The notes below the pieces were generated by a model, which was not told the DNA's origin, made no database searches, and saw only the letters and a program-made list of their open reading frames with translations. This document shows, one piece after another, positions 43,432 to 51,803 of a stretch of DNA of 64,000 nucleotides. A program made the translations under genes and the position numbers. Source of the stretch: Pseudomonas sp. B6002 (GTDB taxonomy: Bacteria; Pseudomonadota; Gammaproteobacteria; Pseudomonadales; Pseudomonadaceae); assembly GCF_013385985.1 (NCBI RefSeq), contig NZ_JACAOY010000006.1:391734-455733 (forward strand). The letters run 5' to 3'. Within the stretch, counting starts at the first letter, position 1. Each line of letters opens with the position of its first letter.

Positions 43432-44726
43432 GTGACTACAGCTTCAACCCGGCCCCGGTGCGTCGCGTTGCGATTATCGGCGGCAACCGTATTCCCTTTG
43501 CCCGCTCCAACACGGTGTATGCCCACGACAGCAACCAGGACCTGCTGGTGGCGGCCTTGCAAGGCCTGGTCGACCGCTACAACCTGCACGGCCAACGCCT
43601 GGGGGAGTTTGCCGCCGGTGCGGTGATCAAGCACTCGCGGGATTTCAACCTGGCGCGTGAATCGCTGCTGTCGACCACCTTATCCCCCGACACGCCCGCC
43701 TACGATGTGCAGCAAGCTTGCGGCACGGGCCTGGAAGCCGCGTTGCTGGTGGCCAATAAAATCGCCCTGGGCCAGATCGACGTGGGTATCGCCGGCGGTT
43801 CCGACACCACCTCCGATGCACCCATCGGCATCAATGAATCCCTGCGCCATACGCTGCTGTCGGCCAACCGTGCCAAGGGCATGGGCGACAAGCTGAAGGC
43901 ACTGTTGAAGGTGCGTCCGGGGATGTTTTTCAAACCCTTGCTGCCGCGCAACGGTGAGCCGCGTACCGGCCTGTCCATGGGCGAGCACTGCGAAGAAATG
44001 GCCAAGCGCTGGCAGATCAAGCGGCTGGCCCAGGACGAACTGACCCTCACCAGCCACCAACGCCTGGCAGCGGCCTACGCCCGGGGCTTCTTTGATGACC
44101 TGATCAGCCCCCATCGCGGCCTGGCCCGTGACAACAACTTGCGTGCCGACGCCAGCCTGGAAAAGCTCGCGGGCTTGTCCCCGGCCTATGACCGGCAGAA
44201 CGGCACGCTCACCGCGGGCAACTCCACGCCGCTGACCGATGGCGCGTCGGTGGTGCTGCTGGCCAGCGAAGAATGGGCGGCCGAGAACGGCTGGCCGGTG
44301 CTGGCCTACCTGCGCACGGGCGAAACGGCGGCAGTGAACTTCGTCGACGGCACCGAAGGCCTGTTGATGGCCCCGGCCTACGCGGTGCCGCGCATGCTCA
44401 AGCGCGAAGGCCTGAGCTTTGCGGACTTTGATTTCTTCGAGATCCACGAAGCGTTTGCCGCGCAGGTGCTGTGCACGCTCAAGGCCTGGGAAGACGCCGA
44501 TTATTGCCGGGAGCGTCTAGGCTTGGACGCACCCCTGGGCGCTATCGAGCGCAGCAAGATGAACGTCAACGGTGGCTCGCTCGGTTGCGGCCATCCCTTT
44601 GCTGCCACCGGTGGCCGGCAATTGGCCGCCTTGGCCAAGACCATCCACGAGAACGGCGGTGGACGCGGCCTGATTTCGATTTGCGCGGCAGGCGGATTGG
44701 GCATTACTGCCATCGTCGAAAAGTAG
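43428..44726 (+). CDS. Acetyl-CoA C-acyltransferase (thiolase, FadI/FadA2-like)
   Basis: A 432-residue thiolase. Nucleophile C98 in QQACGTGLEAA; the catalytic His in EIHEAFAAQ; GCGHPFAATGGR and the second cysteine in SICAAGGLG near the C-terminus are all intact. It cleaves 3-oxoacyl-CoA to acetyl-CoA and a shortened acyl-CoA. Length matches FadI (about 436) better than FadA (about 390). It is coupled to the MaoC gene by a 4-nt overlap and followed 31 bp later by the acyl-CoA ligase. Confidence 0.93.
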   Translation: MSDYSFNPAPVRRVAIIGGNRIPFARSNTVYAHDSNQDLLVAALQGLVDRYNLHGQRLGEFAAGAVIKHSRDFNLARESLLSTTLSPDTPAYDVQQACGTGLEAALLVANKIALGQIDVGIAGGSDTTSDAPIGINESLRHTLLSANRAKGMGDKLKALLKVRPGMFFKPLLPRNGEPRTGLSMGEHCEEMAKRWQIKRLAQDELTLTSHQRLAAAYARGFFDDLISPHRGLARDNNLRADASLEKLAGLSPAYDRQNGTLTAGNSTPLTDGASVVLLASEEWAAENGWPVLAYLRTGETAAVNFVDGTEGLLMAPAYAVPRMLKREGLSFADFDFFEIHEAFAAQVLCTLKAWEDADYCRERLGLDAPLGAIERSKMNVNGGSLGCGHPFAATGGRQLAALAKTIHENGGGRGLISICAAGGLGITAIVEK

Positions 44727-44757
44727 CTCTATCAAAAACAACAACAAGGAGACTGCC

Positions 44758-46461
44758 ATGAACGCTGTAAGCCTGGAACAAACCGAACGGATCTGGTTGA
44801 ACGCTTACTTGCCGGGCGTTCCGGCCGACATTGATGCCGGTATCGAGGACTACCCGTCGTTGCGCGAGGTGTTCCTGGAGCACCTGGAAAAGTTTCGCGA
44901 GCGGGTGGCCTACGTCAGCATCGGCACCGAAATGACCTACGCCGACTGGAAAGTGCAGGGCGTTGCCTTTGCTGCCTGGCTGCAGGGCCAGGGGGTGAAG
45001 AAGGGCGACCGCGTGGCACTGATGATGCCTAACTGCTTGCAGTACCCGATCTGCTTGTTGGGCACGATCATGGCGGGTGCGGTGGTGGTCAACGTCAACC
45101 CGTTGTACACCGCCCATGAGCTCAAGCATTTGCTCAAGGACAGCGGCGCCGAAACGGTGGTGATTTTCGAGAACTTCGCGCACACCTTGGAAAAAGTCGT
45201 GGCCGGCAGCAGCGTCAAACGCGTGGTGGTGGCGGCCATCGGCGACCTGCTGGGCACTTTCAAAGGGGCGGCGATGAACTTCATCCTGCGCCGGGTGCAA
45301 AAGCAGGTGCCGGCCTTCAACCTGCGTGGTTCGGTGCGCTTCAATCAGGTGCTGAAAGAAGGGCGGGCGCTCAACCATTTTCCGGTGGCCATGGCCCTGG
45401 ATGACCTGGCTTTCCTGCAATACACCGGCGGCACCACCGGCGATGCCAAGGGGGTGATGCTCAGCCACCGCAACATCATCGCCAACCTGCTGCAAGCCAA
45501 GGCCTGGGTCGGTGACCAGTTGGACCAGGACCAGCAGGAAACCAACGTCACCTTGCTGCCGCTGTACCACATCTTTTCCCTGACGGTGAACTGCCTGATG
45601 TTCATGTGCCTGGGTGGGCGCAACATCCTCATCGCCAACCCGCGGGATGTGAAGCGCGTGCAGATGATCCTGCGCAAGGAACGTTTCAACGGCATTGCCG
45701 GGGTCAACACGCTGTTTAACGGTTTGCTGGAAAACAAAGAGTTTTGTGCGCGGGACTTTTCGGCGCTGCGCATGGTGATCGCGGGCGGCATGGCCACCCA
45801 TACGGCGGTGGCCAAGCGTTGGAAGGAAGTCACCGGGTTGCCGATCATCGAAGGCTACGGCCTCACCGAGTGCTCGCCGGTGGTGAGTATCAGCCCGATC
45901 AACATTGCGCGCATGCGCGAGATGGAATTCACCGGAAGCATTGGCGTGCCCTTGCCGTCGACCTGGGTGCGCTTTGTGCGCGAAGACGGCGAACTGGCCG
46001 AGATTGGCGAGCAGGGCGAGCTGCAAGTGCGTGGCCCACAGGTCATGCAGGGCTACTGGAAACGCCCGGAAGCCACTGCCGAGGTGCTGGATGCCGAGGG
46101 CTGGTTGTCCACGGGTGATATCGGGGTGATGGACGAGCGCGGTTTTATCCGCCTGGTCGACCGCAAGAAGGACATGATCCTGGTCTCGGGTTTCAACGTG
46201 TACCCCAACGAGATCGAAGACGTGGTCGCGATGCACCCGGGGGTGGGTGAAGTGGCGGCGATTGGCGTGGAAGATGCGGTGACCGGCGAGAAGGTCAAGA
46301 TCATCGTGGTGCGCAAGGACCCGAACCTGACCCAGGAACAAATCCTCGCCCACTGCCGGGAATACCTGACGGGGTACAAGATGCCCAAATACGTTGAGTT
46401 CCGCACCACCGAACTGCCCAAGACCACCGTGGGCAAAGTCCTGCGCCGCGCGTTGCGCTGA
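44758..46461 (+). CDS. fadD: Long-chain fatty-acid--CoA ligase
   Basis: A 567-residue AMP-forming acyl-CoA synthetase. The phosphate-binding YTGGTTGDAKGVMLSHRN begins at 222; GYGLTECSPVV starts at 366; the adenylate-binding WLSTGDIGVMDERGF, DRKKDMILVSGFNVYPNEIE and the catalytic lysine region LPKTTVGKVLRRAL are present. Length and motifs match FadD. It activates free fatty acids, including those from alkane oxidation or ester cleavage, for the preceding beta-oxidation enzymes. AAGGAGA precedes the start. A REPIN separates it from the convergent oxidoreductase gene. Confidence 0.92.
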   Translation: MNAVSLEQTERIWLNAYLPGVPADIDAGIEDYPSLREVFLEHLEKFRERVAYVSIGTEMTYADWKVQGVAFAAWLQGQGVKKGDRVALMMPNCLQYPICLLGTIMAGAVVVNVNPLYTAHELKHLLKDSGAETVVIFENFAHTLEKVVAGSSVKRVVVAAIGDLLGTFKGAAMNFILRRVQKQVPAFNLRGSVRFNQVLKEGRALNHFPVAMALDDLAFLQYTGGTTGDAKGVMLSHRNIIANLLQAKAWVGDQLDQDQQETNVTLLPLYHIFSLTVNCLMFMCLGGRNILIANPRDVKRVQMILRKERFNGIAGVNTLFNGLLENKEFCARDFSALRMVIAGGMATHTAVAKRWKEVTGLPIIEGYGLTECSPVVSISPINIARMREMEFTGSIGVPLPSTWVRFVREDGELAEIGEQGELQVRGPQVMQGYWKRPEATAEVLDAEGWLSTGDIGVMDERGFIRLVDRKKDMILVSGFNVYPNEIEDVVAMHPGVGEVAAIGVEDAVTGEKVKIIVVRKDPNLTQEQILAHCREYLTGYKMPKYVEFRTTELPKTTVGKVLRRALR

Positions 46462-46483
46462 TTTTAAAATGTAGGTGATCCAA

Positions 46484-46556
46484 CTGTGGGAGCTGGCTTG
46501 CCTGCGATAGCGGTGTATCAGTTATACCGCCATCGCAGGCAAGCCAGCTCCCACAG
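46484..46556. repeat. REPIN hairpin between fadD and the Gfo/Idh/MocA gene
   Basis: A 73-bp near-perfect inverted repeat. Outer arms CTGTGGGAGCTGGCTTGCC pair with their complement at the other end, and the pairing continues through GCGAT/ATCGC to a short central loop. It lies between convergent genes and probably also works as a bidirectional terminator. Confidence 0.88.
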
Positions 46557-46573
46557 AGGTTTTGTGGTGAGTT

Positions 46574-47689
46574 TTAGAGTGAGTTCACGTTGACCCAGCG
46601 CTCTTCTTTGGCGGCGACACGAATCGCCGTCGCCAGCCGCTCCACTGCCCACGCCGCTTCAAAATCAGTGCCATCCGCGCCTTGCCCCGCCAGCGCCATG
46701 ATCAACTCCTGCACCTCCAGCGTCTTCAACTCGTTGTAGCCCAACTGATGGCCCGCCGCCGGGCTGAACGCCGCGTAGCCGGGTAGGGCCGGGCCGGCGA
46801 GCAGGCGCTGGAAACCGTCTTGGCCGACGCGGCACAGGCGCAGTTCATTCAAGCGTTCCTGGTCGAACGCCAAGGTACCCAGGGTGCCGCTGATCTCGAA
46901 ACTCAGGTGGTTCTTGTAGCCGTGCTTGAGCCAACTGCTGCTCACCGTGCCACGTGCGCCATTGGCGAAGCGCAGCAGCGCGTGCACGTGATCGTCCACG
47001 GCGATGGCTTTGTGTTCGCTGCTGCCTTTGGTAGCCGGGCGGCGGGCATGCACGGTCTGGGTATCGGCACACACGCTCACCACATCCCCGACCAAATAAC
47101 GGGCCATCGACAGCAAATGGCTGCCCAGGTCCGCGAGGGCGCCACCGGCATGCTCCACTTCACAGCGCCACGACCAAGGGGACGCGGGGTCGGCCATGAA
47201 GTCTTCGCTGAACTCGCCCTGGAAGCTGATGATCTCACCCAGTTCGCCTCGGGCAATCATCTGCTTGGCCAGCAGGATCATCGGGTTGTGCTGATAGTTG
47301 TAGCCCACCCGCGTCACCACCCCGGCCGCACTGGCGGCGCGGCGCATGGCATCGGCCTGTTCCAGGCTGACGGCCAGGGGTTTTTCGCAATACACCGCCT
47401 TGCCCGCCGCAATCGCGGCCATGGCCATGGGGTAGTGCAAGTGGTTGGGCGTGGTGATGGCGACGACGTCGACGTTGGGGTCGTTGACCAGGGCTTGCCA
47501 GTCGCCATGGGCCTGGGCAAACCCCCAGGCCGTGGCGCAGCGCTGGGCACGCTCGGTGTCGGCATCGGCCAGGGCGGCCAGCTTGAGGGTTACCGGCAGT
47601 TCGAACACCGCCCGGGCGTTGTTGAACGCCAACGCATGGGCGCGGCCCATGAAGCCTGTACCGATCAGGCCGATTCCGAGTTCACGCAT
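46574..47689 (-). CDS. Gfo/Idh/MocA-type oxidoreductase
   Basis: A 371-residue NAD(P)-dependent oxidoreductase of the glucose-fructose oxidoreductase/inositol dehydrogenase family. The Rossmann motif GLIGTGFMGRAHA is at about 5-17, and the family signature YCEKPLAVS at about 95-103. The C-terminal part forms the usual substrate-binding sheet. The ATG at 47689 is preceded by AAAGGACC; an in-frame TTG 30 nt upstream is less likely. Substrate probably a sugar or inositol derivative. The direct repeats 40-85 bp upstream resemble an RpiR/IolR-type operator. Confidence 0.9.
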   Translation of the reverse strand: MRELGIGLIGTGFMGRAHALAFNNARAVFELPVTLKLAALADADTERAQRCATAWGFAQAHGDWQALVNDPNVDVVAITTPNHLHYPMAMAAIAAGKAVYCEKPLAVSLEQADAMRRAASAAGVVTRVGYNYQHNPMILLAKQMIARGELGEIISFQGEFSEDFMADPASPWSWRCEVEHAGGALADLGSHLLSMARYLVGDVVSVCADTQTVHARRPATKGSSEHKAIAVDDHVHALLRFANGARGTVSSSWLKHGYKNHLSFEISGTLGTLAFDQERLNELRLCRVGQDGFQRLLAGPALPGYAAFSPAAGHQLGYNELKTLEVQELIMALAGQGADGTDFEAAWAVERLATAIRVAAKEERWVNVNSL

Positions 47690-47730
47690 AGCCGAGGTCC
47701 TTTGAATTATTGTTTTCAAGAGTGCTATTA

Positions 47731-47774
47731 ATGGAATAAAAATTCCCGTAATTCAATAGATGGAATAAAAATTC
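47731..47774. promoter_or_regulatory. Direct-repeat operator candidate (GGAA-N6-TTCC) in the divergent control region
   Basis: The 15-bp sequence ATGGAATAAAAATTC occurs exactly twice, at 47731-47745 and 47760-47774, with a 29-bp period. Each holds a dyad: GGAATAAAAATTCC (47733-47746) is perfect in its arms and fits GGAA-N6-TTCC, the site described for the RpiR-family regulator IolR of Sinorhizobium (recalled). The second copy ends TTCA. It lies 42 bp upstream of the oxidoreductase ATG. Confidence 0.5.
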
Positions 47775-47980
47775 ATTTGTGTGCACTGATCAGCCTGACG
47801 AATGCCGCTATATTCAGCTGCGGAGGAAACGCCATCAGTTAACAAAAGATAACGTAGCGCCGATTGTCAGACGATTCCAAAGCCCGATAGGATGGCCGCA
47901 GCTTCCTCCAGGCGCTCTAGGTTGCAGGTTTCACGGCCCAGGAAGGCAGGCAATAACAATAATAAATGGGAGAAAGGTCT

Positions 47981-49036
47981 ATGAGTGAGCCTGTCATGGG
48001 TTGGGTTGTTTGCCGCCCACGCGCCGCACGCAGGGTTGCGTTGCTGGCCACAGCGCTCTCGCTGTTTGGAGCCGTCGCGTTGCCGACCGCCGTCCAGGCC
48101 GCCAGCGATACCCCCGCCGCAACTGTGTTTGCGATTGAATCCCCCAAGGCCGCCAAGGGCCTGATGATCGACGTGGTCCACGCAGGCAAGCGCCTGGTGG
48201 CGGTCGGTGATCGCGGGCATATCCTCTATTCCGATGACCAGGGCGCTACCTGGACTCAAGCCAAGGTGCCCACCCGCCAACTGCTCACCGCCGTGTTCTT
48301 TGTCGATGACAAACAAGGCTGGGCTGTGGGCCATGATGCGCAAATCCTTGCCAGCACCGACGGCGGCGCCACCTGGACCCAGCAATACCAAGACCTCAAG
48401 CGCGAAGCCCCCTTACTCGATATCTGGTTCAACGACGCCAGCCACGGCCTGGCGGTCGGTGCCTACGGCGCGTTGATCGAAACCACCGACGGCGGCAAAA
48501 CCTGGGAAGACGTCAGCGACCGCCTCGACAACGAAGACCAGTTCCACCTCAACGCCATCGCTCACATCAAGGACGCCGGCCTGTTCATCGTGGGCGAGCA
48601 GGGCAGCATGTTCCGCTCCCGCGACGACGGCCAGACCTGGGAAAAACTCGAAGGCCCCTACGAGGGCTCGTTGTTTGGCGTGATCGGCACGGCGCAAGCG
48701 CAAACCCTGTTGGCTTATGGCTTGCGCGGCAACTTGTACCGTTCCACGGATTTCGGCAGCACCTGGGAGCAGGTTGAACTGAACGCGGCGCGGGGAGCGC
48801 TGGAGTTTGGCTTGTCGGGCGCCACGTTGTTGGATGACGGCGCCATTGTTGTCGTCGGCAACGGTGGCAGTGTGGTGGTCAGCCATGACGACGGGGTGAC
48901 GTTCAGCGTGTTCAACCGGCCGGACCGCATTTCGCTGTCGTCCGTCACGGCGGCAGGCAATGGCAACCTGATTCTGGCCGGGCAGGGTGGCGTTCGCGTG
49001 GCCACGCCGACCGGCGCCGAACCGACAAAACAATAA
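47981..49036 (+). CDS. Exported YCF48/BNR-repeat beta-propeller protein
   Basis: A 351-residue secreted protein. Twin basic residues and a hydrophobic stretch (RRVALLATALSLFGAVALP) end at VQA-AS, a clear signal peptide. The mature part consists of repeated propeller blades with the BNR/YCF48 pattern S-x-D-x-G-x-T-W, seen as YSDDQGATW, STDGGATW, TTDGGKTW, SRDDGQTW and STDFGSTW. In pseudomonads such proteins are usually encoded just before an RND/MMPL transporter, as here (15 bp gap), and probably act with it in the periplasm. Function unproven. AGAAAGG supports the ATG at 47981. Confidence 0.85.
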   Translation: MSEPVMGWVVCRPRAARRVALLATALSLFGAVALPTAVQAASDTPAATVFAIESPKAAKGLMIDVVHAGKRLVAVGDRGHILYSDDQGATWTQAKVPTRQLLTAVFFVDDKQGWAVGHDAQILASTDGGATWTQQYQDLKREAPLLDIWFNDASHGLAVGAYGALIETTDGGKTWEDVSDRLDNEDQFHLNAIAHIKDAGLFIVGEQGSMFRSRDDGQTWEKLEGPYEGSLFGVIGTAQAQTLLAYGLRGNLYRSTDFGSTWEQVELNAARGALEFGLSGATLLDDGAIVVVGNGGSVVVSHDDGVTFSVFNRPDRISLSSVTAAGNGNLILAGQGGVRVATPTGAEPTKQ

Positions 49037-49051
49037 GAAGGCGGGGAAAGA

Positions 49052-51427
49052 ATGAGCAGTCATCACAACGATAAAGCGACCTTTCTTGAGCGCCTGATCT
49101 TCAACAACCGCCCGGCAGTGATCGTGATCTGCCTGCTGGTGAGTATTTTTCTGTTCTGGCAGGCGACGTTGATTCGCCCGTCCACCAGCTTTGAAAAGAT
49201 GATCCCCCTCAAGCACCCCTTCATCGAGAAGATGATGGAGCACCGCAATGACCTGGCGAACCTGGGCAACACGGTGCGCATCTCGGTGGAGGCCAAGGAC
49301 GGTGACATCTTCACCAAGGAATACATGGAGACCCTGCGTCAGATCAACGACGAGGTGTTCTACATCAACGGCGTCGACCGCTCGGGCCTCAAGTCGCTGT
49401 GGAGCCCCAGCGTGCGCTGGACCGAAGTGACCGAAGAAGGCTTTGCGGGCGGTGAAGTGATCCCGCAAAGCTACAACGGCTCGCCGGAAAGCCTCGACCA
49501 GCTGCGCAACAACGTGCTCAAGTCCGGCCAGGTCGGACGCCTGGTGTCCAACGACTTCAAGTCGAGCATCGTCGATATCCCGCTGCTGGAGTCCTACCCG
49601 GACCCACAGGACCAGGGCAAGTTGCTCGCCCTGGACTACCGCAAGTTCTCCCACGAACTGGAAGACAAGATCCGCGACAAGTTCGAAGCGCAGAACCCCA
49701 ACGTCAAGATCCACATCGTCGGTTTCGCCAAGAAGGTCGGCGACCTGATCGATGGCCTGGTGATGGTGGTGATGTTCTTCGGCGTCGCGTTTGTCATCAC
49801 CCTGATCCTGCTGCTGTGGTTCACCAACTGCCTGCGCAGCACCGTCGCGGTGTTGAGCACCACGCTGGTGGCGGTGATCTGGCAACTGGGGTTGATGCAC
49901 TTCTTCGGTTTCGGCCTTGATCCGTATTCGATGCTGGTGCCGTTCCTGATCTTCGCCATTGGTATTTCCCACGGCGTGCAGAAGATCAACGGCATTGCTT
50001 TGCAATCCAGTGAAGCCGACAACGCGCTGACAGCGGCGCGACGCACATTCCGCCAGCTGTTCCTGCCCGGCATGATCGCGATTCTCGCCGACGCGGTGGG
50101 CTTCATCACGCTGCTGATCATCGATATCGGCGTGATCCGTGAACTGGCCATCGGCGCCTCCATCGGTGTGGCGGTGATTGTGTTCACCAACCTGATCCTG
50201 CTGCCGGTGGCGATTTCCTACGTGGGCATCAGCAAGCGCGCCATCGCCAAGAGCAAAAAGGACGCCAACCGCGAACACTCGTTCTGGCGCCTGCTGTCGA
50301 ACTTTGCCAGCCCCAAAGTCGCGCCGATCTCCATTGCCCTGGCCGTGGTCGCCTTTGGCGGCGGCCTCTGGTACAGCCAGAACCTCAAGATCGGCGACCT
50401 CGACCAAGGCGCGCCGGAACTGCGCCCGGACTCGCGCTACAACAAGGACAACAACTTCATCATCAGCAACTACTCCACCAGCTCCGACGTGCTGGTGGTG
50501 ATGGTCAAGACCAAGGCTGAAGGCTGCTCACGCTATGAGGCCATGGCGCCCATCGACCAGTTGATGTGGAAGATGCAGAACACCGAGGGCGTGCAGTCGG
50601 CCATCTCGCTGGTCACCGTGTCCAAGCAGATGATCAAGGGCATGAACGAGGGCAACCTGAAATGGGAGACCCTGTCGCGTAACCCGGATGTATTGAACAA
50701 CTCCATCGCCCGGGCTGACGGCCTGTACAACAACAATTGTTCGCTGGCGCCGGTGCTGGTGTTCCTCAACGACCACAAGGCCGAAACCCTCGACCGCGCG
50801 GTGCATGCGGTGCAGGACTTCGCCAAGGAAAACAACAAGGATGGCCTGGAATTCATCCTGGCGGCGGGCAATGCCGGGATCGAAGCCGCCACCAACGAGG
50901 TGATCAAGGAGTCGGAACTGACCATCCTGATCCTGGTGTACCTGTGCGTGGCCACCATGTGCATGATCACCTTCCGTTCCTGGGCGGCCACCCTGTGCAT
51001 CGTGTTGCCGCTGGTGCTGACCTCGGTGCTGGGCAACGCGCTGATGGCGTTCATGGGCATCGGCGTCAAGGTCGCAACCTTGCCGGTGGTGGCCCTGGGC
51101 GTGGGGATTGGCGTGGACTACGGCATCTACATCTACAGCCGCCTGGAAAGCTTCCTGCGTGCCGGTCTGCCACTGCAAGAGGCGTACTACCAGACGCTCA
51201 AGTCCACCGGTAAAGCCGTGCTGTTCACCGGCCTGTGCCTGGCGATCGGCGTGTGCACCTGGATCTTCTCGGCCATCAAGTTCCAGGCCGACATGGGCCT
51301 GATGCTGACCTTCATGTTGCTGTGGAACATGTTCGGTGCGCTGTGGCTGCTGCCGGCGCTGGCGCGGTTCCTGATCAAGCCGGAGAAGTTGGCGGGGCAG
51401 AAGGGCAATTCACTCTTCGCGCACTGA
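49052..51427 (+). CDS. RND/MMPL-family transporter
   Basis: A 791-residue multi-pass inner-membrane protein of the RND superfamily (MMPL/HAE2-like). It has two similar halves, each with one helix, a large periplasmic loop and five helices: helix 1 near 25-42, a cluster at about 230-400, then about 425-445 and 620-780. The GVGIGVDYGIYIYSRL segment (about 685-700) is the conserved RND helix-4 motif with the proton-relay aspartate. The gene follows the YCF48-type propeller gene by 15 bp. Family members export lipids or other hydrophobic molecules; the location next to alkane and fatty-acid genes is suggestive only. Confidence 0.88.
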   Translation: MSSHHNDKATFLERLIFNNRPAVIVICLLVSIFLFWQATLIRPSTSFEKMIPLKHPFIEKMMEHRNDLANLGNTVRISVEAKDGDIFTKEYMETLRQINDEVFYINGVDRSGLKSLWSPSVRWTEVTEEGFAGGEVIPQSYNGSPESLDQLRNNVLKSGQVGRLVSNDFKSSIVDIPLLESYPDPQDQGKLLALDYRKFSHELEDKIRDKFEAQNPNVKIHIVGFAKKVGDLIDGLVMVVMFFGVAFVITLILLLWFTNCLRSTVAVLSTTLVAVIWQLGLMHFFGFGLDPYSMLVPFLIFAIGISHGVQKINGIALQSSEADNALTAARRTFRQLFLPGMIAILADAVGFITLLIIDIGVIRELAIGASIGVAVIVFTNLILLPVAISYVGISKRAIAKSKKDANREHSFWRLLSNFASPKVAPISIALAVVAFGGGLWYSQNLKIGDLDQGAPELRPDSRYNKDNNFIISNYSTSSDVLVVMVKTKAEGCSRYEAMAPIDQLMWKMQNTEGVQSAISLVTVSKQMIKGMNEGNLKWETLSRNPDVLNNSIARADGLYNNNCSLAPVLVFLNDHKAETLDRAVHAVQDFAKENNKDGLEFILAAGNAGIEAATNEVIKESELTILILVYLCVATMCMITFRSWAATLCIVLPLVLTSVLGNALMAFMGIGVKVATLPVVALGVGIGVDYGIYIYSRLESFLRAGLPLQEAYYQTLKSTGKAVLFTGLCLAIGVCTWIFSAIKFQADMGLMLTFMLLWNMFGALWLLPALARFLIKPEKLAGQKGNSLFAH

Positions 51428-51455
51428 TCGATTTAGACCATTGCCGCAAGGCACG

Positions 51456-51492
51456 GCGGGGGAATTGACCTATCATGTGTCTTTTCCCCCGC
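51456..51492 (+). other. Long-loop dyad before the DUF5629 gene
   Basis: Perfect 9-bp arms GCGGGGGAA/TTCCCCCGC enclose a 19-nt loop and end 14 nt before the DUF5629 ATG. It could be a terminator for the transporter transcript or fold in the leader of the next gene. Confidence 0.4.
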
Positions 51493-51506
51493 AGTGATTT
51501 CACATC

Positions 51507-51803
51507 ATGACCGACGCAACACCAGACCTGAGCAAAGCCCTCAACGACAGCGACATGCTGATCATCAACGGGCTGCACGCCTTCGACTTCACGTTTGACC
51601 AGCATCTGCTGATCGAAAGCATGGATGGCCGGGAACTCAAGCGTTGGAAGTTCAGTCCAGAACAACTCAATGCCGCCACCTTTGACGACAGCTTGCAGAG
51701 CTGGCTTTTGAACAACGAAGACGGTGAACACCGTCTAGTCTGTTTGAGCGCGATCAAGGGCGACAATAACAACGACGAGGACGAAGCGGATGATGATGCG
51801 TAA
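51507..51803 (+). CDS. DUF5629 family small protein
   Basis: A 98-residue acidic protein, recognised as the Pseudomonas DUF5629 family. The core has SDMLIINGLHAFDFTFD and LLIESMDGRELKRWKFS, then a long acidic tail NNNDEDEADDDA. No signal peptide or membrane segment is seen, so it is probably cytoplasmic. It overlaps the following lactonase gene by 14 nt, in another frame, which implies translational coupling. Function unknown. Confidence 0.8.
   Translation: MTDATPDLSKALNDSDMLIINGLHAFDFTFDQHLLIESMDGRELKRWKFSPEQLNAATFDDSLQSWLLNNEDGEHRLVCLSAIKGDNNNDEDEADDDA

Noticed and set aside
44704-46353. 549-codon minus-strand frame opposite fadD
   Set aside because: Antisense to a gene with complete acyl-CoA ligase motifs; no motif of its own.
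48413-50407. 664-codon minus-strand frame opposite the YCF48 and RND genes
   Set aside because: Antisense to well-supported genes, with low-complexity His/Asp/Gln composition and no ribosome-binding site.
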